64,000 nucleotides of DNA, taken from positions 19,400 to 83,399 of the forward strand of contig DASRAU010000039.1 in the NCBI GenBank assembly GCA_035638075.1, given 5' to 3'. The translations under genes were made by a program, and so were the position numbers. This document shows, one piece after another, positions 43,943 through 52,616 of this stretch (position 1 is its first letter; each line of letters begins with the position of its first letter). This stretch comes from DASRAU01 sp035638075. GTDB taxonomy: Bacteria; Acidobacteriota; Polarisedimenticolia; Gp22-AA2. The notes beneath the pieces were generated by a model. It did not search any database and was not told the DNA's origin. It saw only the letters and a list, made by a program, of their open reading frames with translations.

Positions 43943-44500
43943 TCAGTCGGCCCGGACGCGGGCCTGGCCGTCGACGATCTCGAAGGTGAACCGGACGTCG
44001 ATGTAGACCGGGATCCGGTGGGAATCCACGAGGATGGTGTAGTCGGGCTTCGAGTCGTGGTCGAGATCCTCCCCGGGCTCGATCGTCCGGATGGCGGCGG
44101 GCACGAAGATCCAGCTCAGGACGGCGTCCACCGCGGCCACCCTGAAATCCGGATCGGCCTGGGCGGCCGGAAGGGCGAGCGGACTGTCCTGGACTTGCCG
44201 GACCGCTCCGTCGGCCTCGACCACGAGGCGCAGGACCAGAACGACCGGCCGGCGCAGGTCCTGGTGATCGGCCGGAAACCGCGGCAGGGGGGTGACGATG
44301 GGATGGGGTGCGACGAAGTCCTGCCCCTCGCGGAGCTGCGGCGACACCCGGGACGGGTCCACGAGGTATTCGGCGCTGATCTGCGCGAGGGATGTCTCGT
44401 CCGGCGCGGCCGCCTTCCGATCCGGGACGCTGGCACATCCCGCCCCCCACACCAGGAACGCGACGACGGGCAGAAGCCGGAAGGGAGACGAGACGGGCAT
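43943..44500 (-). CDS. lipoprotein with TonB C-terminal-like domain
   Basis: A 185-residue lipoprotein; lipobox in VWGAGC (Cys about 22). The remainder resembles TonB C-terminal beta domains, with VVLVLRLVVEADGAVRQVQ and AVDAVLSWIFVPA near the centre. A typical TonB box or Pro-rich linker is missing, so it may only share the fold. It lies 56 bases upstream of the TIGR00300 gene on the same strand. Confidence 0.65.
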   Translation of the reverse strand: MPVSSPFRLLPVVAFLVWGAGCASVPDRKAAAPDETSLAQISAEYLVDPSRVSPQLREGQDFVAPHPIVTPLPRFPADHQDLRRPVVLVLRLVVEADGAVRQVQDSPLALPAAQADPDFRVAAVDAVLSWIFVPAAIRTIEPGEDLDHDSKPDYTILVDSHRIPVYIDVRFTFEIVDGQARVRAD

Positions 44501-44563
44501 CGCCCCTAATCTAGCGGCAACCGCCTGCCCTCTCCCACTTCGAGATGGCGGCCCTGCGTCGCT

Positions 44564-44800
44564 TCAGCCGCGGCCGGCCAGGTAGTTCTTCACCGCGGCC
44601 AGCACGGTCTTCGGGCGGGGGTACAGGTATCGCTTGCCGTCGTAGACATCGTGGCCGTCCACGCTGACCCGGAACTCCCCGATTCCCCCCTTGATCTTCT
44701 GCACCCGCCGGTCGGGTCCTTCGAGCTGGGCCGCCACCCGGGCGGCGATGATCCTCTTGGCAAGTCAGGTGTGACAGTAGTGAACTTCGATGTGCGTCAT
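44564..44800 (-). CDS. SelW/Rdx-family selenoprotein with in-frame UGA
   Basis: The frame from ATG 44800 reads a 78-residue Rdx-type (SelT/SelW/SelH) protein, interrupted only by TGA at 44767-44765. That codon stands in the second Cys position of the redox motif, EVHYCHT-U, as in CxxU selenoproteins. Downstream the family pattern continues without frameshift: KIKGGIGEFRVSVDGHDVYDG and YPRPKTVLAAVKNYL. A six-bp hairpin with a G-containing loop follows the UGA, as expected of a bacterial SECIS. The normal stop is TGA at 44566-44564. SelW proteins are small thioredoxin-fold redox proteins. selA, selB, selC and selD are not in the window. A truncated 11-residue peptide is the only alternative product. 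Confidence 0.75.
44730..44746 (-). promoter_or_regulatory. candidate bacterial SECIS element
   Basis: Eighteen bases after the UGA is a hairpin with GCCGCC paired to GGCGGC and loop CGGGT. The loop starts about 24 bases from the UGA and has G at its second position, as described for bacterial SECIS elements. Confidence 0.5.
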
Positions 44801-44838
44801 GCCCGGTATTCTAGAGGAGCGAAGGTTTCTCCCACCCC

Positions 44839-45456
44839 ATGTCCTATGAAAACGACCCCCGCGCCACCAATCCCTCGATGGCGCGGACGGAGCGGCGGGC
44901 GGAAAGCCCGGTTCCGGAAGACAGCGGCTCCGGGGCTCCGGCACCGATGACCCGGCAGGATTGGGACAAGGCGCTGGAGGAACTGCACCCCGTGAGCTTT
45001 CGCTGGGCCGTGACCTGCTGTCGCGGGGATCGCGAGGAGGCTCGAGACGTGCTGCAGAGCGTGTACGTGGACGTGCTGGACGGGCGGGCCCGGTTCGACG
45101 GCCTCGCCTCGGTCCAGACGTGGCTCTTCGCCGTCATCCGCCGCACCGCCGCCTCGCGGCGGCGCCGCGGCCTCGTCCGCAGCGTGCTGCTCGGGCAGTG
45201 GGCGCGGCGCCGCCCCGAACCGGTTTCGCCCGACCCGGCCGCGCGCCTGGAGAAGGCCGAGCGCGTCGCCCGCATCCGCGAGGCGATGCGGACCCTGTCG
45301 GCGCGCCAGCGCCAGGTCCTCGAGCTGGTCTTCCATCACGAACTCACCATCGAGGAGGCCGCCGGTGTCCTGGGCATCGGCGTGGGGAGCGCCCGCACGC
45401 ACTACGAGCGCGGCAAGCGCGCCCTCCACGATCGCCTCACGGAGGCGGGCCTGTGA
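44839..45456 (+). CDS. ECF-type RNA polymerase sigma factor
   Basis: A 205-residue extracytoplasmic-function sigma factor. After a 35-residue disordered start, region 2 (residues about 45-105; FRWAVTCCRGDREEARDVLQ, FDGLASVQTWLFAVIRRTA) and region 4 (about 150-200; LSARQRQVLELVFHHELTIE, LGIGVGSARTHYERGKRAL) are readable. It is coupled by GTGA to a likely anti-sigma protein. The ATG lies 38 bases from the divergent selenoprotein start. Confidence 0.9.
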   Translation: MSYENDPRATNPSMARTERRAESPVPEDSGSGAPAPMTRQDWDKALEELHPVSFRWAVTCCRGDREEARDVLQSVYVDVLDGRARFDGLASVQTWLFAVIRRTAASRRRRGLVRSVLLGQWARRRPEPVSPDPAARLEKAERVARIREAMRTLSARQRQVLELVFHHELTIEEAAGVLGIGVGSARTHYERGKRALHDRLTEAGL

Positions 45457-45935
45457 CCCGGGAGAACGAGCGGCTGCGACGTGTCTTCCACGAGATGCAC
45501 GATGCCGACCTTCCGGCGCCGGCGTATGAATCCCCCGACGCTGCGTCGGGCGCACCGGCCGCGTCAGCCTCCACTGCGCGGCCGGTGCGGAAGTCCGCCG
45601 TCGGCCGGCCGGGGCGCACCCCGGTGTTCGCGCGCGCGGCCTGGGCCTTCGCCGCGGCCGCGGCGGCCTGCGCGGTCGTCCTGGCGCTTCGCGACGGCGG
45701 CCTGCTCCACCCGGCCCCCGGCGCGCCCACGACACCCGGCGAGGACGAGACCGTGCAGCTCGCCGCCACCCTCACCACCTGGGAGGCGCCCACCGATTTC
45801 CTCTTGACCACACCCGGCGCGGAGTTCCTGCAATCGGCTCCGCGCCTCGGCACCGGAATGGAGACGCTGTCGGGTGACCACGGCGACCTCCTGCAGAACG
45901 ACAACAACGAGAACGACACGGAGGTGTACCAATGA
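45453..45935 (+). CDS. single-pass membrane protein, probable anti-sigma factor
   Basis: A 160-residue protein starting at GTG 45453, overlapping the sigma stop. It has a cytoplasmic N-terminus, one membrane helix at about 61-77 (FAAAAAACAVVLALRDGG) and an acidic periplasmic tail ending in Asn/Asp-rich residues. Position right behind an ECF sigma gene suggests an anti-sigma role, but no zinc-binding ZAS motif is visible. It also overlaps the next gene by ATGA. Confidence 0.65.
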   Translation: MTRENERLRRVFHEMHDADLPAPAYESPDAASGAPAASASTARPVRKSAVGRPGRTPVFARAAWAFAAAAAACAVVLALRDGGLLHPAPGAPTTPGEDETVQLAATLTTWEAPTDFLLTTPGAEFLQSAPRLGTGMETLSGDHGDLLQNDNNENDTEVYQ

Positions 45936-46504
45936 AGAAGCTTTTCCTCGTCGCCGCCCTGGTCGCATCCGCGACCGTCGTCATCGCCCAGGCCCGCCCA
46001 TGGGGCCGTGAAGGCGGCCCTCCCGGCGGTCCCGGCGCCTTCGGCGGGCCGCGCGCCGAGATCATGGGAGAGCTGTTCTCGCCCGAGCTGGTGATGCGCC
46101 ACCAGGAGGAGATCGGGCTCAGCGCCGATCAGAAGTCGAAGCTGATCAAGGCCACGCAGGCGCTGCAGACCGATCTCGTGCCGCTGCAGTTCGAGATGGG
46201 CGAAGCGAGCGGCAAGCTGCGCGACGCCCTCGCCCAGCCGACCATCGACGAGCAGAAGGCCGGTGACCTGGCCGACCACCTCATGACCCTCGAAACAAAG
46301 ATCAAGAAGCGCCACCTGACCACGATGATCCAGGTCAAGAACGCCCTCACGCCGGAGCAGCAGGATCGCCTGAAGGCCCTGCGCGAGCAGGATCGCGCCG
46401 AGCGCCGCGCCCGGCGCGGCGACCGCGGCGGCCCGCCCGACGGCGGCGCCGGCGCCCCGCCGGACGGCGGCGGCGACGACCTGGCCCCGGAGCCCGGCAA
46501 CTAG
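45932..46504 (+). CDS. Spy/CpxP-like periplasmic protein
   Basis: A 190-residue exported protein. After the signal (ALVASATVVIAQA) is a helical Spy/CpxP/CnrX-type domain with LSADQKSKLIKATQALQ and ALTPEQQDRLKALREQ, the LTxxQ-type motifs. The C-terminus is Gly/Asp/Pro-rich. Such proteins sense or chaperone misfolded envelope proteins or metals. It starts at ATG 45932 overlapping the previous stop, so sigma, membrane protein and sensor form a coupled operon. Confidence 0.82.
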   Translation: MKKLFLVAALVASATVVIAQARPWGREGGPPGGPGAFGGPRAEIMGELFSPELVMRHQEEIGLSADQKSKLIKATQALQTDLVPLQFEMGEASGKLRDALAQPTIDEQKAGDLADHLMTLETKIKKRHLTTMIQVKNALTPEQQDRLKALREQDRAERRARRGDRGGPPDGGAGAPPDGGGDDLAPEPGN

Positions 46505-46642
46505 AACCGCCGCCCCTCCCCCGCGCCCCGAAGGGACCGGACCGACCCGGCCCGACGGGGCGCGGGCGCTTCGAGACGCTGCCGGACGCGTCCGCGGCGC
46601 ATCTCCGCTTGACGCCTCCCCGCCACCGCGGGTACAGTCGCC

Positions 46643-46690
46643 TCCACTTGACTGTCTAGTGGAACGTCTCCACTCGACGGTCGAGTGGAG
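46643..46690. promoter_or_regulatory. two tandem palindromic operators before padR
   Basis: Copy 1 (46643-46663) is an inverted repeat with arms TCCACTTGAC and GTCTAGTGGA (one mismatch). Copy 2 (46668-46690) has perfect arms CTCCACTCGAC and GTCGAGTGGAG around one G. Their centres are 26 bases apart and copy 2 ends eight bases before the padR GTG. This is the expected place for PadR autoregulation. Confidence 0.65.
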
Positions 46691-46698
46691 GGCACCGC

Positions 46699-47043
46699 GT
46701 GGGCACACAACCCGCCAAGGACAGGTCGGCCGGGCTCGTCCAGGGCACGCTCGACATGCTCATCCTCAAGACGCTGGCGCTCGAGGCGATGCACAGCTAC
46801 GACATCGGCGCCCGCCTCGCCCGCGTCAGCCAGGGGGTGTTCGTCGTCAACCCGGGGTCGCTCTTCCCCGCCTTCCGGCGGCTGGAGCGCTCCGGCCTCA
46901 TCCGCGGCGAGTGGCGTGACACCGAGAACAACCGCCGCGCCCGCTACTACAGCCTGACCTCGCGCGGCCGCAAGCGCCTCGGCGACGAGACGAAGCACTG
47001 GCGCCGCCTCTCCGGCGCCATCGCGCGCGTCCTGGAGGCCTGA
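46699..47043 (+). CDS. PadR-family transcriptional regulator (acidobacterial type)
   Basis: A 114-residue winged-helix regulator: LVQGTLDMLILKTLALEA, MHSYDIGARLARVS, VNPGSLFPAFRRLERSGLI and RARYYSLTSRGRKRLGDE are PadR-type signatures. The short form preceding an ADOP permease is the acidobacterial PadR subtype. Start GTG 46699 follows the operators. The stop shares a base with the permease ATG (TGATG), so both are made together. It probably represses its own operon and responds to an unknown ligand. Confidence 0.9.
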   Translation: MGTQPAKDRSAGLVQGTLDMLILKTLALEAMHSYDIGARLARVSQGVFVVNPGSLFPAFRRLERSGLIRGEWRDTENNRRARYYSLTSRGRKRLGDETKHWRRLSGAIARVLEA

Positions 47044-49652
47044 TGGACGCCCTCGGCCGGTTCTTCCGCGGTCTGCGCGCCCTCTTCCGGCGCGATCGCG
47101 ACGACCACGAGCTCGACGAAGAGCTGCGCGCTTACGCCGACGACTCGGCGGCCGCGCACGCGCGCGCCGGGATGGACCCCGCCGCCGCGCGGCGCGCCGC
47201 CGGCGTGGAGATGGGCTCCGCCGAGGCGGTCAAGGACCACGTGCGCGACGTCGGCTGGGAAACGCATTTCGACTCGCTCCTGCGCGACCTGCGCTACGGG
47301 GCGCGGATCCTTTTCCGACACCCCGGGTTCTCCGCCGCGGCCATCCTCACCCTGGCGCTCGGCGTCGGCGCCAACACGGCGCTGTTCAGCGTGGTGAACG
47401 CGGTCCTCCTGAAGCCGCTCCCCTATCCGGACGACGACCGCCTGGTGACGCTCGCGGGAACGCATTCGGTTCCCGACGTCGCCGACCTCGCCACCCTGTC
47501 GAAGTCGTTCACGGCGATGGGGACCCTGGCGCGCTGGGATGCCGACCTCGTCGGCGAGGGGGAGCCGGAGCGGATCTTCGCCGAGCTGGCCGGAGAGGAC
47601 ACCTTCAAGGCGCTCGCGGTCCCGGCGGCGATCGGGCGGACCTTCGACGCCCGTGACGACCAGGCGCGCGCGCCGGTCGTGATCCTGAGTGACGGGTTCT
47701 GGCGCAGCCATCTCGCCGCCGACCCGGCGGTCATCGGAAGAAAACTGACGCTCAGCGGCAAGGTGTACGACGTGATCGGCGTGATGCCTCCCGGTTTCCG
47801 GACCCCGTTCAACGGGTCGGCCGCGCAGCTCTGGGTGCCTTTCCGGTTCGGCTACCCCGAGGCGGCCGAGGCGCGCGGCGCCCACTTCACCAACCCGGTG
47901 GCCCGGCTCGCCCCTCATGTCACGCTGGCCGCGGCCCGGGCCGAGCTCGAGCTTTTGGGCCGGCGCCTGGCCGAGGCCCACCCGGACGAGGCCCGCACCT
48001 TCGTGCCCGAGCCGTTGCGCGACCGCGTCAATGGAGAGATCCGCCGGCCGCTCCTGCTGCTGTTCGCGGCGGTGTCGCTCGTTTTGCTCGTCGCCTGCGC
48101 CAACTACGCGTCGCTCCTTCTGGCCCGCGGCGCCGGGCGCGGGGCCGAGATGCGCCTGCGACGGGCGCTGGGCGCCGGGCGCGGCCGGCTGGTGCGCCAG
48201 CTCGTCACCGAGAGCGCGCTCCTGTCGCTTCTCGGCGGCCTGGCCGGCGCGCTCCTCGCGAGCCTCGGCCTGCGTGCTCTGGCGGCGCTTCGACCCGAGG
48301 GACTGCCGGCGGTCAATCCGATCGGGCTCGACCTCGACGCTCTCGCCTTCGCGCTGCTCGCGTCGTTCGTCACCGGACTCGCGTTCGGTGCGGCCCCGGC
48401 GTGGCAGGCGGCGCGCGGCGGCGAGCGGCCGCCGGCCTCGTCCACGACGAGCGCCGCGACCTCACCCCTGCGGCGCGGCCTCGTGGTCGCGCAGCTGGCG
48501 CTGGCGCTGGTCCTCCTGACGGGAGCGGGCCTGCTGATGCGCTCGTTCGCGATCCTGCTCGCCCAGCCGAGCGGCTTCCAGCCGGCCGGGGTGCTGACGA
48601 TGCGGCTGCAGCTGCCGGCGGCGCGCTACGACTCGATCCCGTCGCAGCAGGCGTTCCTGTCGCGGCTCGAGGAAGGACTACGCGACCTGCCGGGCGCGCG
48701 CGCCGCCGGGCTCGTCTCCGAGCTGCCGCTTTCCGGCTGGCGGATGATGCACAACATGATCGTCGAGGGGCAGCCCCAGGTTCCCGAAGGCCAGGAGCCG
48801 GAGATCTACACGCACGAGGTGAGCCCCGGCTACTTCGCCGCCGCGGGAACGCCGATCGTGCGCGGCCGCGGCATCGCCGTCTCCGATGCGCCCGGCGCGG
48901 CGCTCGTGGGCGTGGTCAACGAGGCGTTCGTGCGCCGCTTCGCGCCCGATCGCGACCCTTTGGGGATGCGGGCGCGCTGGGCCCGCGCCGATCCGAACGC
49001 CTGGATGACCATCGTGGGCGTCGTCGGCGATGCGCGCTTCGAGAGCCTGGGCGAGGAGCAATCCCCGACCATCTACACGCCCTTTCTCCAGAAGCAGCAG
49101 CCGTGGAAGCGCTGGACCGCCGTCGTCATCCGCACCGCGGGAGGCGATCCGATGGCCTTCGCGGAGCGGGTCCGGCAGGACGTGCGGCGCCTCGACCCGG
49201 CGCTGCCGATCACCGAGGTCCGGCCGATGTCCGCGGTGCTTCTCTCGTCGGTCAGCGACCGGCGCTTCAATCTCATCCTGCTGTCGGCCTTCGCCGGCCT
49301 GGCGTTCGGCCTGGCCGCGGTCGGCGTCTACGGCGTGCTGGCGCACCTCGTGGCGCAGCGGTCGCGCGAGGTCGGGGTGCGCATGGCGCTCGGCGCCCGG
49401 CGTCTCGACGTCCTGTGGCTCATGCTGCGCCAGGGCCTGCCGCTCATCGGCCTCGGCATCGCCGGCGGGACGCTCGCCGCCCTGGCCTCGACGCACCTGA
49501 TGCGGAGCCTGCTCTACGGCATCGGACCCGGCGATCCCCTGACCTTCGTCGCCGCGGCCGCCTGCCTGGCCCTCGTCGGCGTGCTCGCGAGCCTGATCCC
49601 GGCGCAGCGGGCGGCGCGCGTCGATCCCTGCATCGCCCTGCGCGCCGAATAG
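47043..49652 (+). CDS. ADOP-family FtsX/MacB-type permease, copy 1
   Basis: An 869-residue membrane protein. After a charged N-terminal helix region (DDHELDEELRAYADD) come the first MacB_PCD/FtsX unit (AAILTLALGVGANTALFSV, a periplasmic core to about residue 330, three helices) and a second MacB core and FtsX bundle ending in VGVRMALGARRLDVLWLML and SLIPAQRAARVDPCIALRAE. No ATPase is fused or adjacent, as usual for ADOP permeases. The substrate is unknown. Translation is coupled to padR. Confidence 0.9.
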   Translation: MDALGRFFRGLRALFRRDRDDHELDEELRAYADDSAAAHARAGMDPAAARRAAGVEMGSAEAVKDHVRDVGWETHFDSLLRDLRYGARILFRHPGFSAAAILTLALGVGANTALFSVVNAVLLKPLPYPDDDRLVTLAGTHSVPDVADLATLSKSFTAMGTLARWDADLVGEGEPERIFAELAGEDTFKALAVPAAIGRTFDARDDQARAPVVILSDGFWRSHLAADPAVIGRKLTLSGKVYDVIGVMPPGFRTPFNGSAAQLWVPFRFGYPEAAEARGAHFTNPVARLAPHVTLAAARAELELLGRRLAEAHPDEARTFVPEPLRDRVNGEIRRPLLLLFAAVSLVLLVACANYASLLLARGAGRGAEMRLRRALGAGRGRLVRQLVTESALLSLLGGLAGALLASLGLRALAALRPEGLPAVNPIGLDLDALAFALLASFVTGLAFGAAPAWQAARGGERPPASSTTSAATSPLRRGLVVAQLALALVLLTGAGLLMRSFAILLAQPSGFQPAGVLTMRLQLPAARYDSIPSQQAFLSRLEEGLRDLPGARAAGLVSELPLSGWRMMHNMIVEGQPQVPEGQEPEIYTHEVSPGYFAAAGTPIVRGRGIAVSDAPGAALVGVVNEAFVRRFAPDRDPLGMRARWARADPNAWMTIVGVVGDARFESLGEEQSPTIYTPFLQKQQPWKRWTAVVIRTAGGDPMAFAERVRQDVRRLDPALPITEVRPMSAVLLSSVSDRRFNLILLSAFAGLAFGLAAVGVYGVLAHLVAQRSREVGVRMALGARRLDVLWLMLRQGLPLIGLGIAGGTLAALASTHLMRSLLYGIGPGDPLTFVAAAACLALVGVLASLIPAQRAARVDPCIALRAE

Positions 49653-49689
49653 CTTCGCCGCATCGACTCGCGCCGCCGCGCCGAATAGC

Positions 49690-49968
49690 CTAGACGGCGT
49701 ACTGGTTCAGGATGTGCTCGATCTCGGCCGTCGTGAAGTCATTCAGGCCGATGACCCGGGTCTCGGGACGCAGCGTCGGCGGCACGATGTTGCGGGCGTC
49801 ATCGCGGCTGTCCACGTCGGCGATGAACCACGCCTTGTGGACGCCGTCCTTGCAGCCCCAGTCGGCGTGCGTCAGGAAGTGCGAACCGGTCTTGAGGAAG
49901 ATGTCCACGACCCGCGCGCACGGCACCATCCCCGCATCGTGCGGAACCTCGACCAGAAATCTCGCCAT
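49690..49968 (-). CDS. small uncharacterised protein, ferredoxin-like fold
   Basis: A 92-residue cytoplasmic protein (MARFLVEVPHD to HILNQYAV). The pattern FLVEVPHDAG, FLTHADWGCKDGVHKAWFI and RETRVIGLNDFTTAEIEHI-like segments suggests a ferredoxin-like alpha/beta fold as in DUF3303/DUF4242-type proteins, but I cannot assign it firmly. GGAGACAG precedes ATG 49968. Confidence 0.65.
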   Translation of the reverse strand: MARFLVEVPHDAGMVPCARVVDIFLKTGSHFLTHADWGCKDGVHKAWFIADVDSRDDARNIVPPTLRPETRVIGLNDFTTAEIEHILNQYAV

Positions 49969-50177
49969 GGCTCTGTCTCCTTGATGAGGACACCAGAGGG
50001 TGGTGACCGACGCCCAATCTACGGCATCGACGTGGCTGGAGACTTGCCCCGGAGACCGTCGCTCTTTGCCGGGCGTCCGGAGCATGCGGCCGAGCGACCC
50101 GTAGTACCCTGCGATCACCGGATCACGAACCCGATGCGGCCGGCCGAAGCGGCGCCGCATTTCGCACAGGAGACCTC

Positions 50178-50669
50178 ATGCCCACGAAAACCCGCGCGAA
50201 GATCTTCCCGTTCCTCTGGTACGCGAAGGAAGCCGAGGAGGCGGCGAAGTTCTACGCCTCCGTCTTCCCGGATTCCCATGTCGACAGGGTCACAACGATG
50301 ATGAGCGAATCGCCGAGCGGTCCGCCCGGCTCGGTGAAGGTCGTCGACTTCACGCTCCTCGGCCAGCGCTTCCAGGCGATGACGGCGGGCAAGCACGACG
50401 ACTTCAACGACTCCATCTCGATCACGGTGCTCTGCGAGGACCAGGCGGAAATCGATCGCTACTGGCACGCGCTCCTGAAGGACGGCGGCAAGGAGCAGGC
50501 GTGCGGCTGGCTGACCGACCGCTACGGCCTGCGCTGGCAGATCGTTCCGGCCGTCATGGAAGAGATGATGGCCGACCCCGACCCGAAGCGCTCCAGGAAG
50601 GCCACCGACGCGATGATGAAGATGGTCAAGTTCGACATCGCCGCGCTGGAGAAGGCCTACCGGTCGTAG
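50178..50669 (+). CDS. VOC-family PhnB-like protein
   Basis: A 163-residue protein of the PhnB-like group (3-demethylubiquinone-type VOC): KIFPFLWYAKEAEEAAKFYA, FTLLGQRFQAMTAGKHDDFN, SITVLCEDQAEIDRYWHALL and GWLTDRYGLRWQIVP. It is single-domain, cytoplasmic, and probably metal- or ligand-binding; the exact function is not known. Start ATG 50178 has an AGGAGA-type site upstream. Confidence 0.9.
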   Translation: MPTKTRAKIFPFLWYAKEAEEAAKFYASVFPDSHVDRVTTMMSESPSGPPGSVKVVDFTLLGQRFQAMTAGKHDDFNDSISITVLCEDQAEIDRYWHALLKDGGKEQACGWLTDRYGLRWQIVPAVMEEMMADPDPKRSRKATDAMMKMVKFDIAALEKAYRS

Positions 50670-50677
50670 GCCGCCGC

Positions 50678-51085
50678 TCAGTCGCGGTTGATCGCCGCCA
50701 GGACGACGCCGGTGACCAGCGCCATGACGGTCTCGAGGGCGATCTGCTTGACGACGATCGCCCCGGGCCAGGGCTGCACGACGTAATAGATGAGGTACAT
50801 CGGGATGGCGAAGGCGCACGCGAGCGCCACGCCGAAGCGCAGCCCCTGTCCGAGCCATGGCCGGCCGGACTCGCGTCCCTTGCGATAGATCCACGTGAAG
50901 CCGAAGGCCATCACGAGATTCGCGATGAACATCCAGTGGAAGTGCGCCTGCGCGTCGGCCTCGGTGCGCATCAGGTTCGGCTGCGCCGCGTAGTCGGCGT
51001 GCAGAATCGTCCCGTGGATCAGGAACCCGCCCAGCATCACGACCACGAACGTCACGACCCCCGAGATCCAGAACCGTGGCCCCAT
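50678..51085 (-). CDS. four-helix membrane protein (DUF1761-like)
   Basis: A 135-residue membrane protein with four hydrophobic helices (VVTFVVVMLGGFLIHG, MFIANLVMAFGFTWIY, FGVALACAFAIPMYLIYYVV, IALETVMALVTGVVLAAI). It resembles DUF1761-type proteins of unknown function. The C-terminal 30 residues are nearly repeated in the fragment at 61333-61452. Confidence 0.8.
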   Translation of the reverse strand: MGPRFWISGVVTFVVVMLGGFLIHGTILHADYAAQPNLMRTEADAQAHFHWMFIANLVMAFGFTWIYRKGRESGRPWLGQGLRFGVALACAFAIPMYLIYYVVQPWPGAIVVKQIALETVMALVTGVVLAAINRD

Positions 51086-51185
51086 TCACCCCCCCTGGCG
51101 CGACGCGGCGCGGCGGAGATGGTAGCATCCGCCCCGCGAAGTCACCTGTCACCCGTTCACGCAGCGCGATCACAGGAGGAACCCG

Positions 51186-51434
51186 ATGCACTGGATCGTC
51201 ACGATCGTGGTCGGCGGGATTATCGGTTGGCTTGCCAGCATGGTGATGAAGACCAACGCCCAGATGGGTCTCATCGCCAACATCATCGTCGGGATCGTGG
51301 GGTCGAGCCTCGGCTTCTGGCTGGCCGGCGTGCTCGGCCTGGCCGCCTACGGCGTCGTCGCCCAGTGGATCGTGGCGGTGATCGGCGCCGCGGTCCTGAT
51401 CTTCATCCTCAAGGCTCTCGGGATCTTCAAGTAG
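51186..51434 (+). CDS. GlsB/YeaQ/YmgE-family stress membrane protein
   Basis: An 82-residue protein with three hydrophobic helices and the Gly-rich family start (IVVGGIIGWLASMVM, IIVGIVGSSLGFWLAGVLG). Family members are induced by osmotic or envelope stress. A CAGGAGGAA ribosome site precedes the ATG. Confidence 0.92.
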   Translation: MHWIVTIVVGGIIGWLASMVMKTNAQMGLIANIIVGIVGSSLGFWLAGVLGLAAYGVVAQWIVAVIGAAVLIFILKALGIFK

Positions 51435-51555
51435 GCATCTTCAAGTCACGTTCAGGTTGCCGCCGGGTGTGACTCGGCGTACTTAGGGTCGGTCCGGAAT
51501 CGCGGCGCCGGCACGGTGTCCGTGCGCCCGTCGTCCGGGCCAGGGAGGGACCACG

Positions 51556-52575
51556 ATGCGAGACAAAACGACTCGGTGGATCGTCGGTGGCGTCGTCCTC
51601 ATGGCTGTCCTCATGCTGTCCTCTCCGGCGGCGTTCGCGGCCTCGGGGTGGTCGAGCAAGATCGTCGGGAACCCCGCCGACGTCGTCCGGCCCACCACCG
51701 GCCTGTGGGTGGCGCAGGGCGGCGGCACGGACGTGGACGAGAACTTCGTGCGCATGGGCGCGGCCTCCGGCGGCGGCGACTTCGTCGTCATCCGTTGGGG
51801 CGGGACCGACGCCTACAACGACTACATCCTGAGCCTGTGCGGCTGCGACTCGGTCGAGACCATCATCTTCAAGAACAAGAACGCCGCCAACGATCCGGTC
51901 GTGGCGCAGAAGATCCGCAACGCCGAGGCGCTGTTCATCGCCGGCGGCGATCAGTCGGAGTACGTCAACAACTGGAAGGACACGCCGATCGAGGACGCCA
52001 TCAACTTCGTCGCCGCCAAGCCGGCCCCCATCGGCGGCAGCAGCGCCGGCATGGCGGTGATGAGCCAGTTCGTCAACTCCGCCCAGGGACGCTACACGCT
52101 CACGTCCACCATGGCGCTGGCGAACCCGTTCGACCCGAACCTGACGCTGGTCAAGGACTTCATCAACCTGTCGGGATTGCAGGGGATCATCACCGACCAG
52201 CACCTGATCGAGCGCGACCGGATCGGCCGCACCATGGCGTTCATGGCCCGGCTGGTGAACGACGGCTACACCAATGACGCCAAGGCCATCGCCGCCGACC
52301 GCGAGACCACGGCGCTCATCAACCCGGCCAACAACACGGTCTCGGTGATCGCCAACGCCACGCACCCGACGCCCTACGTCTACTTCATGCGCCGATCGGG
52401 TGCGGCCGAGGTGTGTCAGCCGGGCGTGCCGCTGACATACCAGAACGTGACGATCTACCGCATCCAGCCCGGGGGCACGTTCAACCTCAACACCTGGACC
52501 GGCACCGGCGGCATTTCCTACACGCTGAGCGCCAACGCGGGCGTCCTGTCTTCGTCGAACGGCTCCATCTACTGA
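51556..52575 (+). CDS. exported peptidase S51/cyanophycinase-like protein
   Basis: A 339-residue exported protein; signal peptide to about Ala29 (SSPAAFAASG). The S51 core is clear: EALFIAGGDQSEYVNNW, IGGSSAGMAVMS with nucleophile Ser163, and ITDQHLIERDRIGRT, as in cyanophycinases and dipeptidase E relatives. It should hydrolyse a beta-Asp or similar peptide outside the cytoplasm. The last 80 residues are beta-rich. A strong terminator follows. Confidence 0.85.
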   Translation: MRDKTTRWIVGGVVLMAVLMLSSPAAFAASGWSSKIVGNPADVVRPTTGLWVAQGGGTDVDENFVRMGAASGGGDFVVIRWGGTDAYNDYILSLCGCDSVETIIFKNKNAANDPVVAQKIRNAEALFIAGGDQSEYVNNWKDTPIEDAINFVAAKPAPIGGSSAGMAVMSQFVNSAQGRYTLTSTMALANPFDPNLTLVKDFINLSGLQGIITDQHLIERDRIGRTMAFMARLVNDGYTNDAKAIAADRETTALINPANNTVSVIANATHPTPYVYFMRRSGAAEVCQPGVPLTYQNVTIYRIQPGGTFNLNTWTGTGGISYTLSANAGVLSSSNGSIY

Positions 52576-52616
52576 AGCACTCCCGCGCCACGGCATGGCG
52601 CGGGGATCTCACGCAA

